Positions 18,043 to 27,969 are shown, numbered from the stretch's first letter. The stretch: 61,837 nt of DNA from Sphingomonadaceae bacterium (GCA_947477745.1 CANJUF010000017.1:1-61837); one strand, 5' to 3'. Numbers and translations: made by a program. The notes: generated by a model from the sequence alone, not told the origin.

Positions 18043-18827
18043 CCGACCAGGAGGGCGCGGGTAGCAGCTTCCACGTCGATGTTACGCATCAGGCTTTCGC
18101 CGACGAGAAACGCCCGCGCGCCGCAGGGGGCAAGCCGCACCAGATCGGCGTGCGCGGCGATGCCGCTCTCGCTCACCAGCAGGGTTCCTTCGGGCGCAAG
18201 CGGGGCAAGCCGCTCGGTCGTCGCGATGTCGGTGACGAAGCGCTTGAGATCGCGGTTGTTGACCCCGATGAGTCGGGACTTGAGCCGCGCCGCGCGTTCC
18301 ATCTCGGCCTCATTGTGGACCTCGACCAGCACGTCCATGCCGCGTTCGAGCGCGGCTGCCTCGATTTCTGCCATGGCTCCGTCGTCCAGCGCGGCGACGA
18401 TGATGAGGATCGCGTCCGCGCCGATCGAGCGGCTTTCGGCTACCTGCCACGGGTCGACCATGAAATCCTTGCGCAGCACCGGCAGCGCACAGGCCGCGCG
18501 CGCTTCGACCAGATAGTCCTCGTGGCCCTGGAAATAGGGCGCGTCGGTGAGCACCGAGAGGCACGCCGCGCCGCCCGCTGCATAGGCGCGGGCATGGTCT
18601 GCAGGGTGAAAGTCCTCGCGGATCAGGCCTTTGGATGGCGATGCCTTCTTGATCTCGGCAATCAGCGCGAATCCGCTTTGAGCCTTTGCTTCGAGTGCAG
18701 CGCGAAATCCGCGCGGCGCGGTGCGCAAGGCGGCTCCCGCATCGAGGCTGCCGAGCGATCTTTCCTGCTTGCGCGCAGCGACTTCCTCGCGCTTGGTCGC
18801 GCAGATTTCGGCCAGTTTGTCGGTCAT
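18039..18827 (-). CDS. trpC: Indole-3-glycerol phosphate synthase
   Basis: Ring closure of CdRP to indole-3-glycerol phosphate in tryptophan synthesis. 262 residues, a TIM barrel. Signature blocks are [19 protein letters not shown] (catalytic Lys and phosphate loop), [37 protein letters not shown] and [11 protein letters not shown]. Monofunctional, with no TrpF fused. The start overlaps the trpD stop by 4 nt, making it the last gene of the trpE-G-D-C operon. Confidence 0.97.
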   Translation of the reverse strand: MTDKLAEICATKREEVAARKQERSLGSLDAGAALRTAPRGFRAALEAKAQSGFALIAEIKKASPSKGLIREDFHPADHARAYAAGGAACLSVLTDAPYFQGHEDYLVEARAACALPVLRKDFMVDPWQVAESRSIGADAILIIVAALDDGAMAEIEAAALERGMDVLVEVHNEAEMERAARLKSRLIGVNNRDLKRFVTDIATTERLAPLAPEGTLLVSESGIAAHADLVRLAPCGARAFLVGESLMRNIDVEAATRALLVG

Positions 18828-19789
18828 CGGCAGGCCTCTATCCAGCGGTCGAGCAGCGCGCCAGCCTTGCCGCTGTCGATTGCCTCGGCCGCGAATTCGA
18901 CACCTGGCTCTCCATCGTCGACCACGTCCGCAACGATCAGCGCGGCAGCCGAATTGAGCAACACGGCATCCCGGTAAGCGCCCGGCTCTCCCTCCAGCAG
19001 TAGCCGCAGCGCCGCCGCGTTGTATTCCGGATCACCGCCTCTGATTTCACTCAAAGGGTGGCGCGGCAAACCTGCGCCTTCCGGCGCAACAATGTCATGG
19101 CCAAGATCGAAGCCGATGGTCGCGATCCGGCTCGGTCCGGAAATCGACAACTCGTCGAGCCCTTCCTCGCCCGAGACGATCATCGCGCGTTCGGTGCCAA
19201 GCATAGCCATCGCCTCGGCATAAGGCGCAACGAGGGCAGGTGAAGCGACTCCGATCAGTTGCCTTGATACGCCTGCCGGGTTGGCGAGCGGCCCAATCAG
19301 GTTGAAGATCGTGCGCCTGCCAATCTTGCGGCGGATCGGCATCACGTGGCGCATTGCCGGGTGGTGCGCCTGCGCGAACAGGAAGCATATGCCGAGGTCG
19401 GCCAGCGTCTGTGCCGCGCGCGTGCTCGCCGCGTCAAGGTTTAGCCCCAGCGCCTCGAAGGTGTCCGCCGTGCCTGCCTTGCTCGATGCCGCGCGATTAC
19501 CATGCTTGGCGACCGGCACGCCGCAGGCAGCGACAACTACCGCCGTCGCGGTCGAGACGTTGAGGCTGTGCTGGCCGTCGCCGCCGGTGCCGCAAACATC
19601 GATCGAGCCCGCAGGAGCCTCGATGCGGGTCATCCGCTCGCGCATGGCGAGCGCGGCACCCGCAATATCTTCCGCGCTCTCACCCTTGTCGGCGAGGGCG
19701 ATCAGCGTGGCTTCGATTTCCTCGTTCGCCATCGCGCCGTCAAGCATCCGCCCGAACAGTTCGCTTGCTGCCTCCACTGCCGTGTTCAC
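18824..19789 (-). CDS. trpD: Anthranilate phosphoribosyltransferase
   Basis: Transfers the phosphoribosyl group of PRPP to anthranilate. 321 residues with the helical N-terminal domain and the PRPP-binding [17 protein letters not shown] loop near residues 67-83. [42 protein letters not shown] and the acidic EEGLDELS follow. Slightly shorter than the E. coli domain but complete. It overlaps trpC and trpG by 4 nt at each end, indicating a tightly coupled operon. Confidence 0.97.
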   Translation of the reverse strand: MNTAVEAASELFGRMLDGAMANEEIEATLIALADKGESAEDIAGAALAMRERMTRIEAPAGSIDVCGTGGDGQHSLNVSTATAVVVAACGVPVAKHGNRAASSKAGTADTFEALGLNLDAASTRAAQTLADLGICFLFAQAHHPAMRHVMPIRRKIGRRTIFNLIGPLANPAGVSRQLIGVASPALVAPYAEAMAMLGTERAMIVSGEEGLDELSISGPSRIATIGFDLGHDIVAPEGAGLPRHPLSEIRGGDPEYNAAALRLLLEGEPGAYRDAVLLNSAAALIVADVVDDGEPGVEFAAEAIDSGKAGALLDRWIEACR

Positions 19790-20382
19790 GGCGCACGGTC
19801 CTTCAGTGGCTGCGGCTCGAGCCCGCAGGCGCGCATGAAATTGGCGAGCAGGTCGTGTCCATGCTCGGTGGCGATCGACTCGGGATGGAACTGCACCCCG
19901 TGGATCGGCAGGCTCTCGTGCCTAAAGCCCATAACATGCGTGTCGTCCGACGTCGCATTTACCTTGAGCACGCCGGGAATGTCGTCGACGATCAGCGAGT
20001 GATAGCGCGTCGCGGTGAAAGGCGAGGACACTCCGGCGAAGACGCCGCTGCCGTCGTGCGTGACGGGCGAGGTCTTCCCGTGCATCAGACCGCCTCGAAT
20101 GACCTTGCCGCCGAAGTGCTGGCCTATCGCCTGATGGCCGAGGCACACGCCGAGAAGGGGCGCCCCCGCATCGGCGCAGGCGGCGACGAGATCGAGGCTG
20201 ATCCCGGCCTCGTTTGGTGTGCAAGGACCGGGCGATATCAGGAAGCCCTTTGCGCCGCTCGACAGTGCCTGGCCTGCGGAAATCGCATCGTTGCGCACGA
20301 CCTCGACCTTCGCGCCCAGCTCCATCAGGTAATGGACCAGGTTCCAGGTGAAGCTGTCGTAATTGTCGATGACGAGAATCAT
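19786..20382 (-). CDS. trpG: Anthranilate synthase component II (glutamine amidotransferase)
   Basis: Class I glutamine amidotransferase that supplies ammonia to TrpE; enzymes of this type often also serve PabB in folate synthesis. 198 residues. ILVIDNYDSFTWNLVHYL at the N-terminus is typical, followed by the oxyanion strand SPGPCTPNEAG, the catalytic Cys in LGVCLGHQAIG and the His-Glu pair in GVQFHPESIATEHG. The frame is open further upstream to 20484, but family members start at this ATG. It begins 7 nt after the trpE stop and overlaps trpD by 4 nt. Confidence 0.95.
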   Translation of the reverse strand: MILVIDNYDSFTWNLVHYLMELGAKVEVVRNDAISAGQALSSGAKGFLISPGPCTPNEAGISLDLVAACADAGAPLLGVCLGHQAIGQHFGGKVIRGGLMHGKTSPVTHDGSGVFAGVSSPFTATRYHSLIVDDIPGVLKVNATSDDTHVMGFRHESLPIHGVQFHPESIATEHGHDLLANFMRACGLEPQPLKDRAP

Positions 20383-20389
20383 GGCGCGC

Positions 20390-21907
20390 CTACTGCCCGA
20401 AGCCCGGCTCGCTCGCAACGCGAACCGCCTCGCGCGCGGCGGCAAACAGCGCGTTGGATTTGGCCTGGCATTCGGCATGTTCATAGTCGGGATTGGAATC
20501 GGCGACGATCCCCGCGCCTGCCTGCACGTGCATCACGCCGTCCTTGAGCACGGCGGTGCGCAGCACGATGCAGGAATCGACCGATCCATCAGGCGCGAAA
20601 TAGCCGACCCCGCCGGCATAGGCGCCGCGCGTTTCCGGCTCCAGTTCGGCGATGATTTCGCAGGCGCGCACCTTGGGCGCGCCGCTCACCGTTCCCGCCG
20701 GAAAGCCCGCGAACACCGCGTCGATGGCGTCGTGGCGCTCTGCATCGAGCCGCCCTTCGACGTTCGAGACGATGTGCATCACATGGCTGTACCGCTCGAT
20801 CGTGTAGCTTTCGGTCACCCGCACCGAATCCGCCTCGGCGACCCGGCCGACATCGTTGCGGCCGAGATCGAGCAGCATCAGATGCTCGGCGCGCTCCTTG
20901 GGATCGGCAAGCAGGCTGGCTTCGTTGGCGCGGTCTTCCTCGGGCGTCGCGCCGCGCGGGCGTGTACCAGCGATGGGCCGGATCGTTACATCGCCGTCGC
21001 GCACGCGCACAAGTATTTCCGGGCTCGAGCCTATGATCGCGAAGCCGGGCAGATCGAGCAGATAGAGGAACGGCGAGGGGTTTACCCGCCGCAGCGCACG
21101 GTAGAGCGACAGTGGCGGCAGCGTGAACGCACAGGTGAAGCGCTGCGCGAGCACCACCTGAAAGATGTCGCCTGCCTCGATATAGTCTTTCGCCCGCAGG
21201 ACCATCGCCTTGTAATCGGCTTCGGCCATTACCGGCTGGCGCTCGGGCTCGGGCAACTGGACCGGGGAGGGCGCGGGCGGCACCGGCGCCGCAAGGCGGC
21301 GCAGCGTCTCGTCGATGCGTTCTTCGGCCTGCGCGACCGCGCTCGCAGGTTCGCGATCCGACGGCCAGACCGGCGCCGCGCACAGCAGCTCATCCGACAG
21401 GCCATCGAAGACGAGGATGACCGTGGGGCGCACGAACAGCATGTCGGGCAGGGCAAGCGCGCTTTGCGGTGCGCGCGGAAGCTTTTCGACTAGGCCGATA
21501 GTCTCGTAGCCGAAATAGCCGACCAGGCAGGCCAGCGCGCGCGGCAATTCATCGGGAACGTCGATCCGGCAGCTCGCGACGAGTGCGCGCAGCTCATCGA
21601 GGCTGCCGCCATCGAGCGCGGAAAAAGCGGCGCGATCGGCGCGCCATTGCCTGTTGATCTCGCAGTTCGGCCCGGTCGCGCGGAACACCAGATCGGGATC
21701 CAGGCCGACCAGCGAATAGCGCCCCCGCACCTCGCCGCCCTCGACCGATTCGAGCAGGAAATCGCCGCGCTCCGGTTCGAACAGCTTGAGCGCGGCGCCC
21801 ACCGGAGTTTCGGTATCGGCGATGAGCCGCGCCCACACGAGCGCCGGTTTGCCTTGCGCAAGCAGTGCTGCGGCCGCCTCGCGGTTCCGGTCGCGTTCGC
21901 TTGTCAT
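20390..21907 (-). CDS. trpE: Anthranilate synthase component I
   Basis: Converts chorismate to anthranilate with ammonia from TrpG. 505 residues. The N-terminal domain holds feedback-type residues (LLESVEGGEVRGRYSLVG, the LLES motif that binds tryptophan). The C-terminal chorismate-binding domain carries GDIFQVVLAQRF, SSPEILVRV, PIAGTRPRGATPEED, RNDVGRVAE and GTVSGAPKVRACEII. The ATG at 21907 gives the usual N-terminus; the frame extends upstream into ppiD and that part is discounted. Only 10 bases separate it from ppiD, so there is no room for a leader-peptide attenuator here. Confidence 0.96.
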   Translation of the reverse strand: MTSERDRNREAAAALLAQGKPALVWARLIADTETPVGAALKLFEPERGDFLLESVEGGEVRGRYSLVGLDPDLVFRATGPNCEINRQWRADRAAFSALDGGSLDELRALVASCRIDVPDELPRALACLVGYFGYETIGLVEKLPRAPQSALALPDMLFVRPTVILVFDGLSDELLCAAPVWPSDREPASAVAQAEERIDETLRRLAAPVPPAPSPVQLPEPERQPVMAEADYKAMVLRAKDYIEAGDIFQVVLAQRFTCAFTLPPLSLYRALRRVNPSPFLYLLDLPGFAIIGSSPEILVRVRDGDVTIRPIAGTRPRGATPEEDRANEASLLADPKERAEHLMLLDLGRNDVGRVAEADSVRVTESYTIERYSHVMHIVSNVEGRLDAERHDAIDAVFAGFPAGTVSGAPKVRACEIIAELEPETRGAYAGGVGYFAPDGSVDSCIVLRTAVLKDGVMHVQAGAGIVADSNPDYEHAECQAKSNALFAAAREAVRVASEPGFGQ

Positions 21908-21917
21908 CGGGACCTGA

Positions 21918-23861
21918 TCAGCTCTCGCCGGCGAGCTGGTTGCGAACGGCGTTGATGGCTGCCGGGTTGAGCTCAACGCCGGCTTCGCCCCGGATCGCGC
22001 GGCCAAGCGCATCGGAATATTCGCCGCCCAGTGCCGCGCCAAGCTGCCTGCGCGCCACTTCGATCATCGGATCGCGGGCGTCGACCTTGCCCGGCACGAT
22101 ATCCTTGAGCGATACCACGAACCACGCTTGCTTGCCCGGTGCAGGCTGCACCTTCACAGTGCCCTTGGCCATGTTGAACATTAGCGCCACGGGAGGCGGC
22201 ACTTGGCGCTGTTGCTGCTGCATCCGCGCCAACTCGGGCCGGGTCATCTTGACCTGCTGGACCGGCGGCAGCGGACGGCCGAGCGCGCGCAGCGCTTCCG
22301 CCATTGACTGACCCTTGGCCATCGCTGCCTGGACCTGCCGCGCGCTTTCCCGCGCCTTGATCGATGCCTTGCTGACAACCAGCGCGGCCTTCACCTGCGG
22401 CATGATTTCCTTGAGCGGCGCGGGCGCGGATTCGGCAATCTCGGTCACATCGAAGACCATGAAGGTCTTACCCGGCTCGATCTCGGCGAGCTGAGGCTCT
22501 TCGGTTTCCATCGCGAAAGCGGTCTTGATCACGCTGGCGAGGATCGGCGGCGCGCCTTCGCCGGGCTTGAGATAGACCCTGCCATCACCTGTGATCGGCG
22601 CCGTGGTGGTAACGGCCGCGCCGAGCTTCTTGGCGACTTCGACGAGGCTGCCGCCGCCATCGATCTCGGTCTCGATCTCCTCAAGCGCGTCGGTGACTGC
22701 CGTGCGGCTCTTTTCCGCGGTGAGCGCGGCGACAATTTCAGGCCGGGCCTGTTCGAGCGTGCGCGCAGGACGGGTTTCGATCGCCTGGACCCGCGCGACA
22801 TGCCAGCCAAGATCGCTTCTGGCGGGCGCTGCAAGCTGGCCCTTGCCGGCTGCGAACACTGCCGCAGCAAATGCCGGCGAAAACTCGCTTCCCATGTCCG
22901 CTTTCGACAGCGCGTCGAGACTGCTTGCGGCAAGGCCCTTGGCAGAAGCAGCGGCCTCTAGCGTCTTGCCGCCCGCCACTTCGGCGGCGACCACCTTGGC
23001 GGCAGCTTCGGTCGGAACGATAACCTGGGTGACACTGCGCTTTTCGCTGGCGGCGTATTGCGCGGTATTGGCTTTGTACCGGGCGGCTATTTCGGCCTCG
23101 CTAGGCGCCGAGGCCTTGGCGAATACGTCCGCTCCGAACGTGGCATAGCGGATCACCCGGCGCTCGGGCCGGATAAAATCGTTGCGGTTCTTGGCATAGA
23201 AGGCGGCGATTTCCTTGTCCGTGGGCGGGTTGGCGGACTGGAACATCACCGAAGGCAGGACCGCGATCTCGCCGCTGCGCGTCTCTCCGAGCAGCGCGGC
23301 ATAGCGGACCGCCAGCCCTCGCGGCATCAGCGAGCCAGTCGCGGCCGGGACCATGATCTGGCGCGCGATAAGCGACTGGCCGAGATCGTCGCGAAGCAAG
23401 GCTTCGGTAATCCCGCGCTGCTGCATCGCCTGCTTGAACAGCGCTTCGCTGAACTTGCCGTCCGCGCCCTTGAACGCCGGGATCTGGGCGATCTCGCTGT
23501 CGATCAGGCGGTCGCTCGCGACTATACCATTTTCGCGCCCAAAGGCCGCGACTGCGAGGCGGTTGACCAGATCGTCGAGCACATTGTCGAGGCCCTTGTT
23601 GGCGATGAAGGCCTTCATCGACATGGTCGGGTCTTGTTGCTTTACCCGCTCCAGCGCAGACGTGGCGGCCTGGCTGAGCGTCGAGGTCGTGATTCTCTCA
23701 CTGCCCACTTCTGCGACGCGGTCGCCGCTGGCGCCGCCGCCAAAGCTGTTCACATTGGAGATGTCGCCGCTGGCGAACGAGAGTGCGATCAGGATCAGCA
23801 GGCCGATGGCGATGCCAGCGCCCAGTCTTGAAGTCACGAATGAGCGGATTAGATTGAACAT
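21918..23861 (-). CDS. ppiD: Membrane-anchored peptidyl-prolyl isomerase/chaperone, PpiD type
   Basis: Periplasmic folding factor for outer-membrane and secreted proteins, anchored near SecYEG. 647 residues. A single N-terminal membrane helix (about 14-32) is followed by a SurA_N-like chaperone region (ASGDRVAEVGSERITTSTLSQA onward) and a central parvulin-like domain (about 250-360). A long C-terminal helical region contains QVKMTRPELARMQQQQRQ. The ATG at 23861 puts the anchor at residue ~14; the open frame upstream to 23951 is discounted. It is the first gene of the run into trpE, an order common in sphingomonads. Confidence 0.92.
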   Translation of the reverse strand: MFNLIRSFVTSRLGAGIAIGLLILIALSFASGDISNVNSFGGGASGDRVAEVGSERITTSTLSQAATSALERVKQQDPTMSMKAFIANKGLDNVLDDLVNRLAVAAFGRENGIVASDRLIDSEIAQIPAFKGADGKFSEALFKQAMQQRGITEALLRDDLGQSLIARQIMVPAATGSLMPRGLAVRYAALLGETRSGEIAVLPSVMFQSANPPTDKEIAAFYAKNRNDFIRPERRVIRYATFGADVFAKASAPSEAEIAARYKANTAQYAASEKRSVTQVIVPTEAAAKVVAAEVAGGKTLEAAASAKGLAASSLDALSKADMGSEFSPAFAAAVFAAGKGQLAAPARSDLGWHVARVQAIETRPARTLEQARPEIVAALTAEKSRTAVTDALEEIETEIDGGGSLVEVAKKLGAAVTTTAPITGDGRVYLKPGEGAPPILASVIKTAFAMETEEPQLAEIEPGKTFMVFDVTEIAESAPAPLKEIMPQVKAALVVSKASIKARESARQVQAAMAKGQSMAEALRALGRPLPPVQQVKMTRPELARMQQQQRQVPPPVALMFNMAKGTVKVQPAPGKQAWFVVSLKDIVPGKVDARDPMIEVARRQLGAALGGEYSDALGRAIRGEAGVELNPAAINAVRNQLAGES

Positions 23862-24056
23862 GTCTGCGCCAAGGCCGGAGGGGTTGCGTTGGCGCGAAGC
23901 CTTAGTGGCCAATCCGCCACACCGCAATGGCTCCGCGCGCACCGAGTGCAAATCCTGCGCATTGCGGCTTTGACAAGCCGGGTCGCTCTGGCCTAGCAGC
24001 CGCCCTCTGCAGGAGAGGGTGTCTCGCTCGAGCGCACCTGATTTTGAGGATTAGAC

Positions 24057-24812
24057 ATGAATTTGCCTTACATCGTCGGCAACTGGAAAATGAACGGACT
24101 GCGCGCAACGCTGGCTGAAGCGCGCGCGATTGACCGCGCGGCGGCGCGTTATCCCAAGGTGGAAATGGCGCTTGCGCCGCCTGCGACCCTGATCAGCCGT
24201 ATGCGCGAAGTGGTGCAGACCATCGACGTCGGCGGGCAGGATTGCCACGTCGCCGAAAACGGCGCTTACACCGGCGATATTTCCGCCGCGATGCTCAAGG
24301 ATGCGGGCGCCGAATTCGCCATCGTCGGCCATTCGGAACGCCGACAGTCTTACGGCGAAAGCGACGAGACGGTGCGTGCGAAGGCCACTTCCGCGCTCGA
24401 TGCCGGTCTTTCGGTGATCGTGTGCGTCGGCGAGACCGAGGCGCAGCGCGACGCTGGCGAGGCGCTTAACATCGTCACCGCTCAGGTCGCCGCATCTGTG
24501 CCGCAGGGCGACGATATCGCTCCGCGCCTGTCACTGGCTTACGAACCGGTCTGGGCGATCGGGACGGGAAGAGTGCCTTCGGTCGATGATGTCGAGGCGA
24601 TGCACCGCGCAATTCGCGAGACGCTTGTCGCCGCATACGGCAAGCCGGGCAAGGACGTGCGCATCCTTTACGGCGGCTCGGTCAAGCCCGACAACGCTGC
24701 CGAACTGCTGAGCGCAGACGAGGTTGGCGGCGCGCTGGTTGGCGGCGCCAGCCTGACGGCGGAAAGTTTCATCGGCATTGTCGAAGCGGTATCGCCCGCC
24801 GAAGCGGAATAA
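24057..24812 (+). CDS. tpiA: Triosephosphate isomerase
   Basis: Interconverts dihydroxyacetone phosphate and glyceraldehyde 3-phosphate. 251 residues. Catalytic Lys is in GNWKMNG (residue 12), His in VGHSERRQSYGE and Glu in AYEPVWAIGTG, with the flexible loop 6 following and the phosphate-binding YGGSVKPDNAAELL near the end. A GAGGA stretch precedes the ATG. It is divergent from ppiD across 195 bases and lies 76 bases ahead of secG, the usual tpiA-secG-pyrG order. Confidence 0.98.
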   Translation: MNLPYIVGNWKMNGLRATLAEARAIDRAAARYPKVEMALAPPATLISRMREVVQTIDVGGQDCHVAENGAYTGDISAAMLKDAGAEFAIVGHSERRQSYGESDETVRAKATSALDAGLSVIVCVGETEAQRDAGEALNIVTAQVAASVPQGDDIAPRLSLAYEPVWAIGTGRVPSVDDVEAMHRAIRETLVAAYGKPGKDVRILYGGSVKPDNAAELLSADEVGGALVGGASLTAESFIGIVEAVSPAEAE

Positions 24813-24888
24813 GCGCCAACTTGCGCAAAAGCACCGCAGGGCCTATTTGCGCGCGGTAGCAAAGCCACAGAAAGCCCGGGCCAGACCA

Positions 24889-25305
24889 ATGTCGCTTTTC
24901 CTTTTCCTCACCGTAGTCCAGGCGCTGATTGCCGCCGCGCTTGTCGGCGTGATCCTGATCCAGCGTTCGGAAGGCGGAGGTCTGGGTGTTGGTGGAAGCC
25001 CTTCGGGGCTGATGTCGGCGCGCGGTGCGGCCGATTTCCTGACCCGCTCGACCGCGATCCTGGCAAGCCTGTTCGTGCTCCTTAGCATCGTGCTTGCCGC
25101 GCTCGCCATCAATGTCACTTCGGGGCGCGAGATCGATACTTCGCTCAAACGCGGAGGTACTGCTCCGGTGCAGCAGAGCGCGCCGCTTGATCCGCTTGCC
25201 GGGGCAGCAGGCCGGGACGCTGCTCCCGCCGCCGCGTCCGATGCAGCGGTCCCTGCCGCGCCGGCTCCCGCCGACGATCCGCTGGCCGGGGCTGCGAAGC
25301 AGTAA
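24889..25305 (+). CDS. secG: Preprotein translocase subunit SecG
   Basis: Small subunit of the SecYEG channel. Two membrane helices (about 3-23 and 56-76) flank the conserved cytoplasmic loop LIQRSEGGGLGVGGSPSGLMSARGAADFL. The 138-residue protein has an Ala/Pro-rich C-terminal tail, common in alphaproteobacteria, in which DPLAGAA occurs twice. The longer open frame starting inside tpiA is discounted; the ATG at 24889 gives the normal N-terminus. Confidence 0.95.
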   Translation: MSLFLFLTVVQALIAAALVGVILIQRSEGGGLGVGGSPSGLMSARGAADFLTRSTAILASLFVLLSIVLAALAINVTSGREIDTSLKRGGTAPVQQSAPLDPLAGAAGRDAAPAAASDAAVPAAPAPADDPLAGAAKQ

Positions 25306-25413
25306 TCACGCGCGCTAATACGCCAAGCCCGCCAAGCTTCTGTGGATTGAGTGAGCAGCCCGGACATTGGGCGCTTGCCCTTGCCAAGCGAATCCCTCTA
25401 AGCCTTTCCTCCC

Positions 25414-27045
25414 ATGGCGCGGTTCATTTTCATCACCGGCGGCGTGGTTTCCTCGCTTGGCAAAGGTCTTATGGCGGCGAGCCTCGCGGCGCTGCTGCAG
25501 GCGCGCGGCTACCGGGTGCGCATCCGCAAGTTCGACCCCTATCTCAACGTCGATCCGGGGACGATGAGCCCCTATCAGCACGGCGAAGTCTACGTCACCG
25601 ACGACGGGGCCGAGACTGATCTCGATCTCGGCCACTATGAGCGATTCACCGGCGTTTCGGCGCGGCAGGCAGACAACATCACGTCGGGACGGATTTACCG
25701 CGACATCATTACGCGCGAACGGCGCGGCGACTATCTCGGCGCGACCGTGCAGGTTGTCCCCCACGTTACCGACGCGATCAAGGCATTCGCGCGCGCCGAG
25801 ACCGACGATCTCGACTTCGTCCTGTGTGAAATCGGCGGCACTGTGGGCGACATCGAAAGCCTGCCCTTCATCGAGGCGATCCGCCAGTTGCGCAACGAAA
25901 TGGGCCGCGACCAGACCTGCTCGGTCCACGTCACGCTGGTGCCCTACATTGCCGCCGCCGGTGAGCTGAAAACCAAGCCGACTCAACATTCAGTGCGCGA
26001 GTTGACCGGGCTTGGCGTCCAGCCGGATGTCCTGCTGTGCCGCTGCGAACAGCCGCTGCCCGATGGTGAGCGCGGCAAGATCGCGCAGTTCTGCAACGTG
26101 CGCAAGGAGGCGGTAATCCCGGCGCTCGACGCGCCGAGCATCTATTCGGTGCCGCTGCAATATCATGCCGAGGGCCTTGACGACGAGGTCCTGCGCCATT
26201 TCGGGCTCGATGCGCCCGCGCCCGATCTTTCACGCTGGCACGACATCGTCGACCGCTACCAGCACCCCGAAGGCGAGGTGACGATCGCTGTCGTGGGCAA
26301 ATATGTCGGCCTGCCAGATGCCTACAAATCCTTGAACGAGGCGCTGGTTCATGGCGGCATGGCCAACCGGGTGAAGGTCAATATCAGCTGGATTGATGCC
26401 GAAATCTTCGAGAAAGAGGATTCGGAGATCGCCGCGCTGCTCGAGCCGATGCACGGCATCCTTGTGCCCGGAGGCTTCGGTGAGCGCGGGACGGAGGGCA
26501 AGATCGCTTCGGTGCGCTTTGCCCGCGAACGCAACATTCCCTTCTTCGGCATCTGCCTCGGCATGCAGATGGCCTGCATCGAAGGCGTGCGCGGCGCGGG
26601 GATCGCAGCCGCGTCTTCAACTGAATTCGGCGCGACCAGCGAGCCGGTGGTCGGGATCATCACCGAATGGATGAGCAAGGAAGGCTTGCAGACGCGCGGC
26701 GCCGATACCGATCTTGGCGGCACCATGCGGCTTGGCGCCTACGATGCAGTGCTGAGCGCCAACAGTCATGTCTCGAGCCTCTATGACGGCGCGGTGACGA
26801 TCAGCGAGCGGCACCGCCATCGCTACGAGGTCAATGTCGCCTATCGTGAGACGCTGGAGAAGGGTGGGCTGATCTTCTCGGGGATGTCGCCCGACGGTCT
26901 CTTGCCCGAGATCGTAGAGCGGCCCGACCATCCCTGGTTTATCGGCGTGCAGTTCCACCCGGAACTCAAAAGCAAGCCGTTCGATCCGCACCCGCTGTTC
27001 GCCGGTTTCATCGCTGCCGCGCTCACCCAGGCACGTCTTGTCTGA
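25414..27045 (+). CDS. pyrG: CTP synthase
   Basis: Converts UTP to CTP using ATP and glutamine. 543 residues. The synthetase half opens with [20 protein letters not shown] (P-loop) and [18 protein letters not shown], then [14 protein letters not shown]. The class I amidotransferase half (about 290-543) has the catalytic Cys in [13 protein letters not shown] and the His/Glu pair in [12 protein letters not shown]. Length is standard. It follows secG after 108 bases. A hairpin with a T-run at 27300-27335 is the first good plus-strand terminator downstream. Confidence 0.98.
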   Translation: MARFIFITGGVVSSLGKGLMAASLAALLQARGYRVRIRKFDPYLNVDPGTMSPYQHGEVYVTDDGAETDLDLGHYERFTGVSARQADNITSGRIYRDIITRERRGDYLGATVQVVPHVTDAIKAFARAETDDLDFVLCEIGGTVGDIESLPFIEAIRQLRNEMGRDQTCSVHVTLVPYIAAAGELKTKPTQHSVRELTGLGVQPDVLLCRCEQPLPDGERGKIAQFCNVRKEAVIPALDAPSIYSVPLQYHAEGLDDEVLRHFGLDAPAPDLSRWHDIVDRYQHPEGEVTIAVVGKYVGLPDAYKSLNEALVHGGMANRVKVNISWIDAEIFEKEDSEIAALLEPMHGILVPGGFGERGTEGKIASVRFARERNIPFFGICLGMQMACIEGVRGAGIAAASSTEFGATSEPVVGIITEWMSKEGLQTRGADTDLGGTMRLGAYDAVLSANSHVSSLYDGAVTISERHRHRYEVNVAYRETLEKGGLIFSGMSPDGLLPEIVERPDHPWFIGVQFHPELKSKPFDPHPLFAGFIAAALTQARLV

Positions 27046-27299
27046 GATTTACGGGTAATCCGGCAAAACGCCCGCTTATTTCGCGAGATTCAGCCGCTCT
27101 TGACCATATCGGGTAATTGTCATGACTGGCCTGCGCAGGTAGATTTGCATCAGGTCGGGTGTGAAGATCGGACCGGCGCGCAAGGCATTTCGTAAAGCCT
27201 GATTCGCTGCAAACGAGAATTGCACTGGCACGAGCTGGTACGACTGGTCGCCCAAAGCGACCCGGGCAATCAGTCGGACCGGGCGACGCAAAACGTCGC
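27046..27299. other. Non-coding gap between pyrG and hsp20, no recognised gene
   Basis: Together with the terminator that follows, this is a 318-base stretch without a supported gene. A 71-codon open frame on the minus strand (27076-27291) is rich in hydrophobic residues. It lacks a recognisable family, a ribosome binding site or a conserved neighbour, so it is not called. The stretch may be the 3' untranslated region of pyrG. Confidence 0.5.
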
Positions 27300-27335
27300 G
27301 GGGGTGAGCCGACCCGGGCCCACCCCCACATTTTT
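27300..27335 (+). terminator. Rho-independent terminator downstream of pyrG
   Basis: GGGGGTG (27300-27306) pairs with CACCCCC (27321-27327) around a G/C-rich loop. The stem is followed by ACATTTTT. The T-run is on the plus strand, so it ends transcription from pyrG, although 255 bases after its stop. It also separates pyrG from the convergent hsp20. Confidence 0.7.
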
Positions 27336-27363
27336 ATCAGGATTTGGTGTTGCCAGGTCGCGG

Positions 27364-27837
27364 TCAGGCCGCGGCGCTGGTGTCCTCGTCGCCGTTGTCG
27401 ACCACTTCGAGACGGGTCTGGCCGCCGATCGCGATCTTCTTGGGCTTCACCGCATCGGGCACTTCACGCACCAGATCGATGGTCAGCAGGCCATCTGCAA
27501 GGTCGGCGCTTTCGACGCGGACGTAGTCCGCAAGTTCGAAGCGGCGCTCGAACCCGCGCTGGGCGATGCCGACATGCAGGAATTCGCCGTCGGTCGTCTC
27601 CTCACCCTTGCGGCCCTGCACCACCAGCAGGTTCTGGTGAGCGGTGATATCGAGATCGGCCGGCTTGAAGCCGGCCACGGCCAACGTGATGCGATAGGCA
27701 TCCTCGCCGCGCCGTTCGATATTGAAGGGAGGGTACTTTTCGCCGGTCTGGCCGCGGTTCTGGTTTTCGATCATGTCGAACAGGCGGTCGAAACCAACCA
27801 TCGAGCGGCGATAGGGGGAAAGATCAAAACGGTTCAT
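27364..27837 (-). CDS. hsp20: Small heat shock protein (Hsp20/IbpA family)
   Basis: ATP-independent holdase that binds unfolding proteins. 157 residues. The N-terminal FDLSPYRRSMVGFDRLFDMIE and the alpha-crystallin domain (about 38-130) with YPPFNIERRGEDAYRITLAVAGF and GIAQRGFERRFELADYV match the class A IbpA type. The C-terminal anchor is KKIAIGG (IxI form). The ATG at 27837 is preceded by GGAGG, which sits in a ROSE-type hairpin; an RpoH-like promoter lies about 107-132 bases upstream. It is divergent from grxC. Confidence 0.95.
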   Translation of the reverse strand: MNRFDLSPYRRSMVGFDRLFDMIENQNRGQTGEKYPPFNIERRGEDAYRITLAVAGFKPADLDITAHQNLLVVQGRKGEETTDGEFLHVGIAQRGFERRFELADYVRVESADLADGLLTIDLVREVPDAVKPKKIAIGGQTRLEVVDNGDEDTSAAA

Positions 27838-27940
27838 CTCAAAAATCCTCCATTGAGCAATTTTCGTGTTGCGGAAACCCGGCGGACCGGCGTTCCCTGG
27901 ACTATGCATCATGCCCTTGGTGGCGCATGACACAACACGC
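27838..27940 (-). ncRNA. ROSE-type RNA thermometer in the hsp20 5' UTR
   Basis: On the minus strand the leader ends AAAATTGCTC-AATG-GAGGATTTTT before GAG-ATG (hairpin at 27841-27864). TTGCTC faces the Shine-Dalgarno GGAGG so that C-G, U-A and C-G pairs are followed by a G-G and a U-U mismatch and then A-U pairs. This is the exact arrangement of the temperature-sensing hairpin of ROSE elements (UYGCU opposite the SD) in alphaproteobacterial small heat-shock genes. The roughly 100-base leader also contains a G/C-rich upstream segment, as in ROSE. At heat shock the weak hairpin would melt and expose the SD. Confidence 0.85.
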
Positions 27941-27943
27941 CAG

Positions 27944-27969
27944 ATATGATAGCGGCGCGCGTTTTCAAG
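27944..27969 (-). promoter_or_regulatory. RpoH (sigma-32)-like promoter of hsp20
   Basis: Minus strand CTTGAA (27964-27969), 12 bases, then TATCATAT (27944-27951). The -35 matches the heat-shock consensus fully; the -10 matches only in the CAT core. Its position fits a transcript that begins just upstream of the ROSE leader. Confidence 0.55.

Noticed and set aside
21908..21917. Tryptophan leader peptide/attenuator before trpE
   Set aside because: Just 10 bases separate ppiD and trpE, too short for an attenuator; a leader upstream of ppiD was not seen.
27076..27291. 71-codon minus-strand open frame between pyrG and hsp20
   Set aside because: No ribosome site, no family resemblance, and it overlaps what is probably the pyrG 3' untranslated region.
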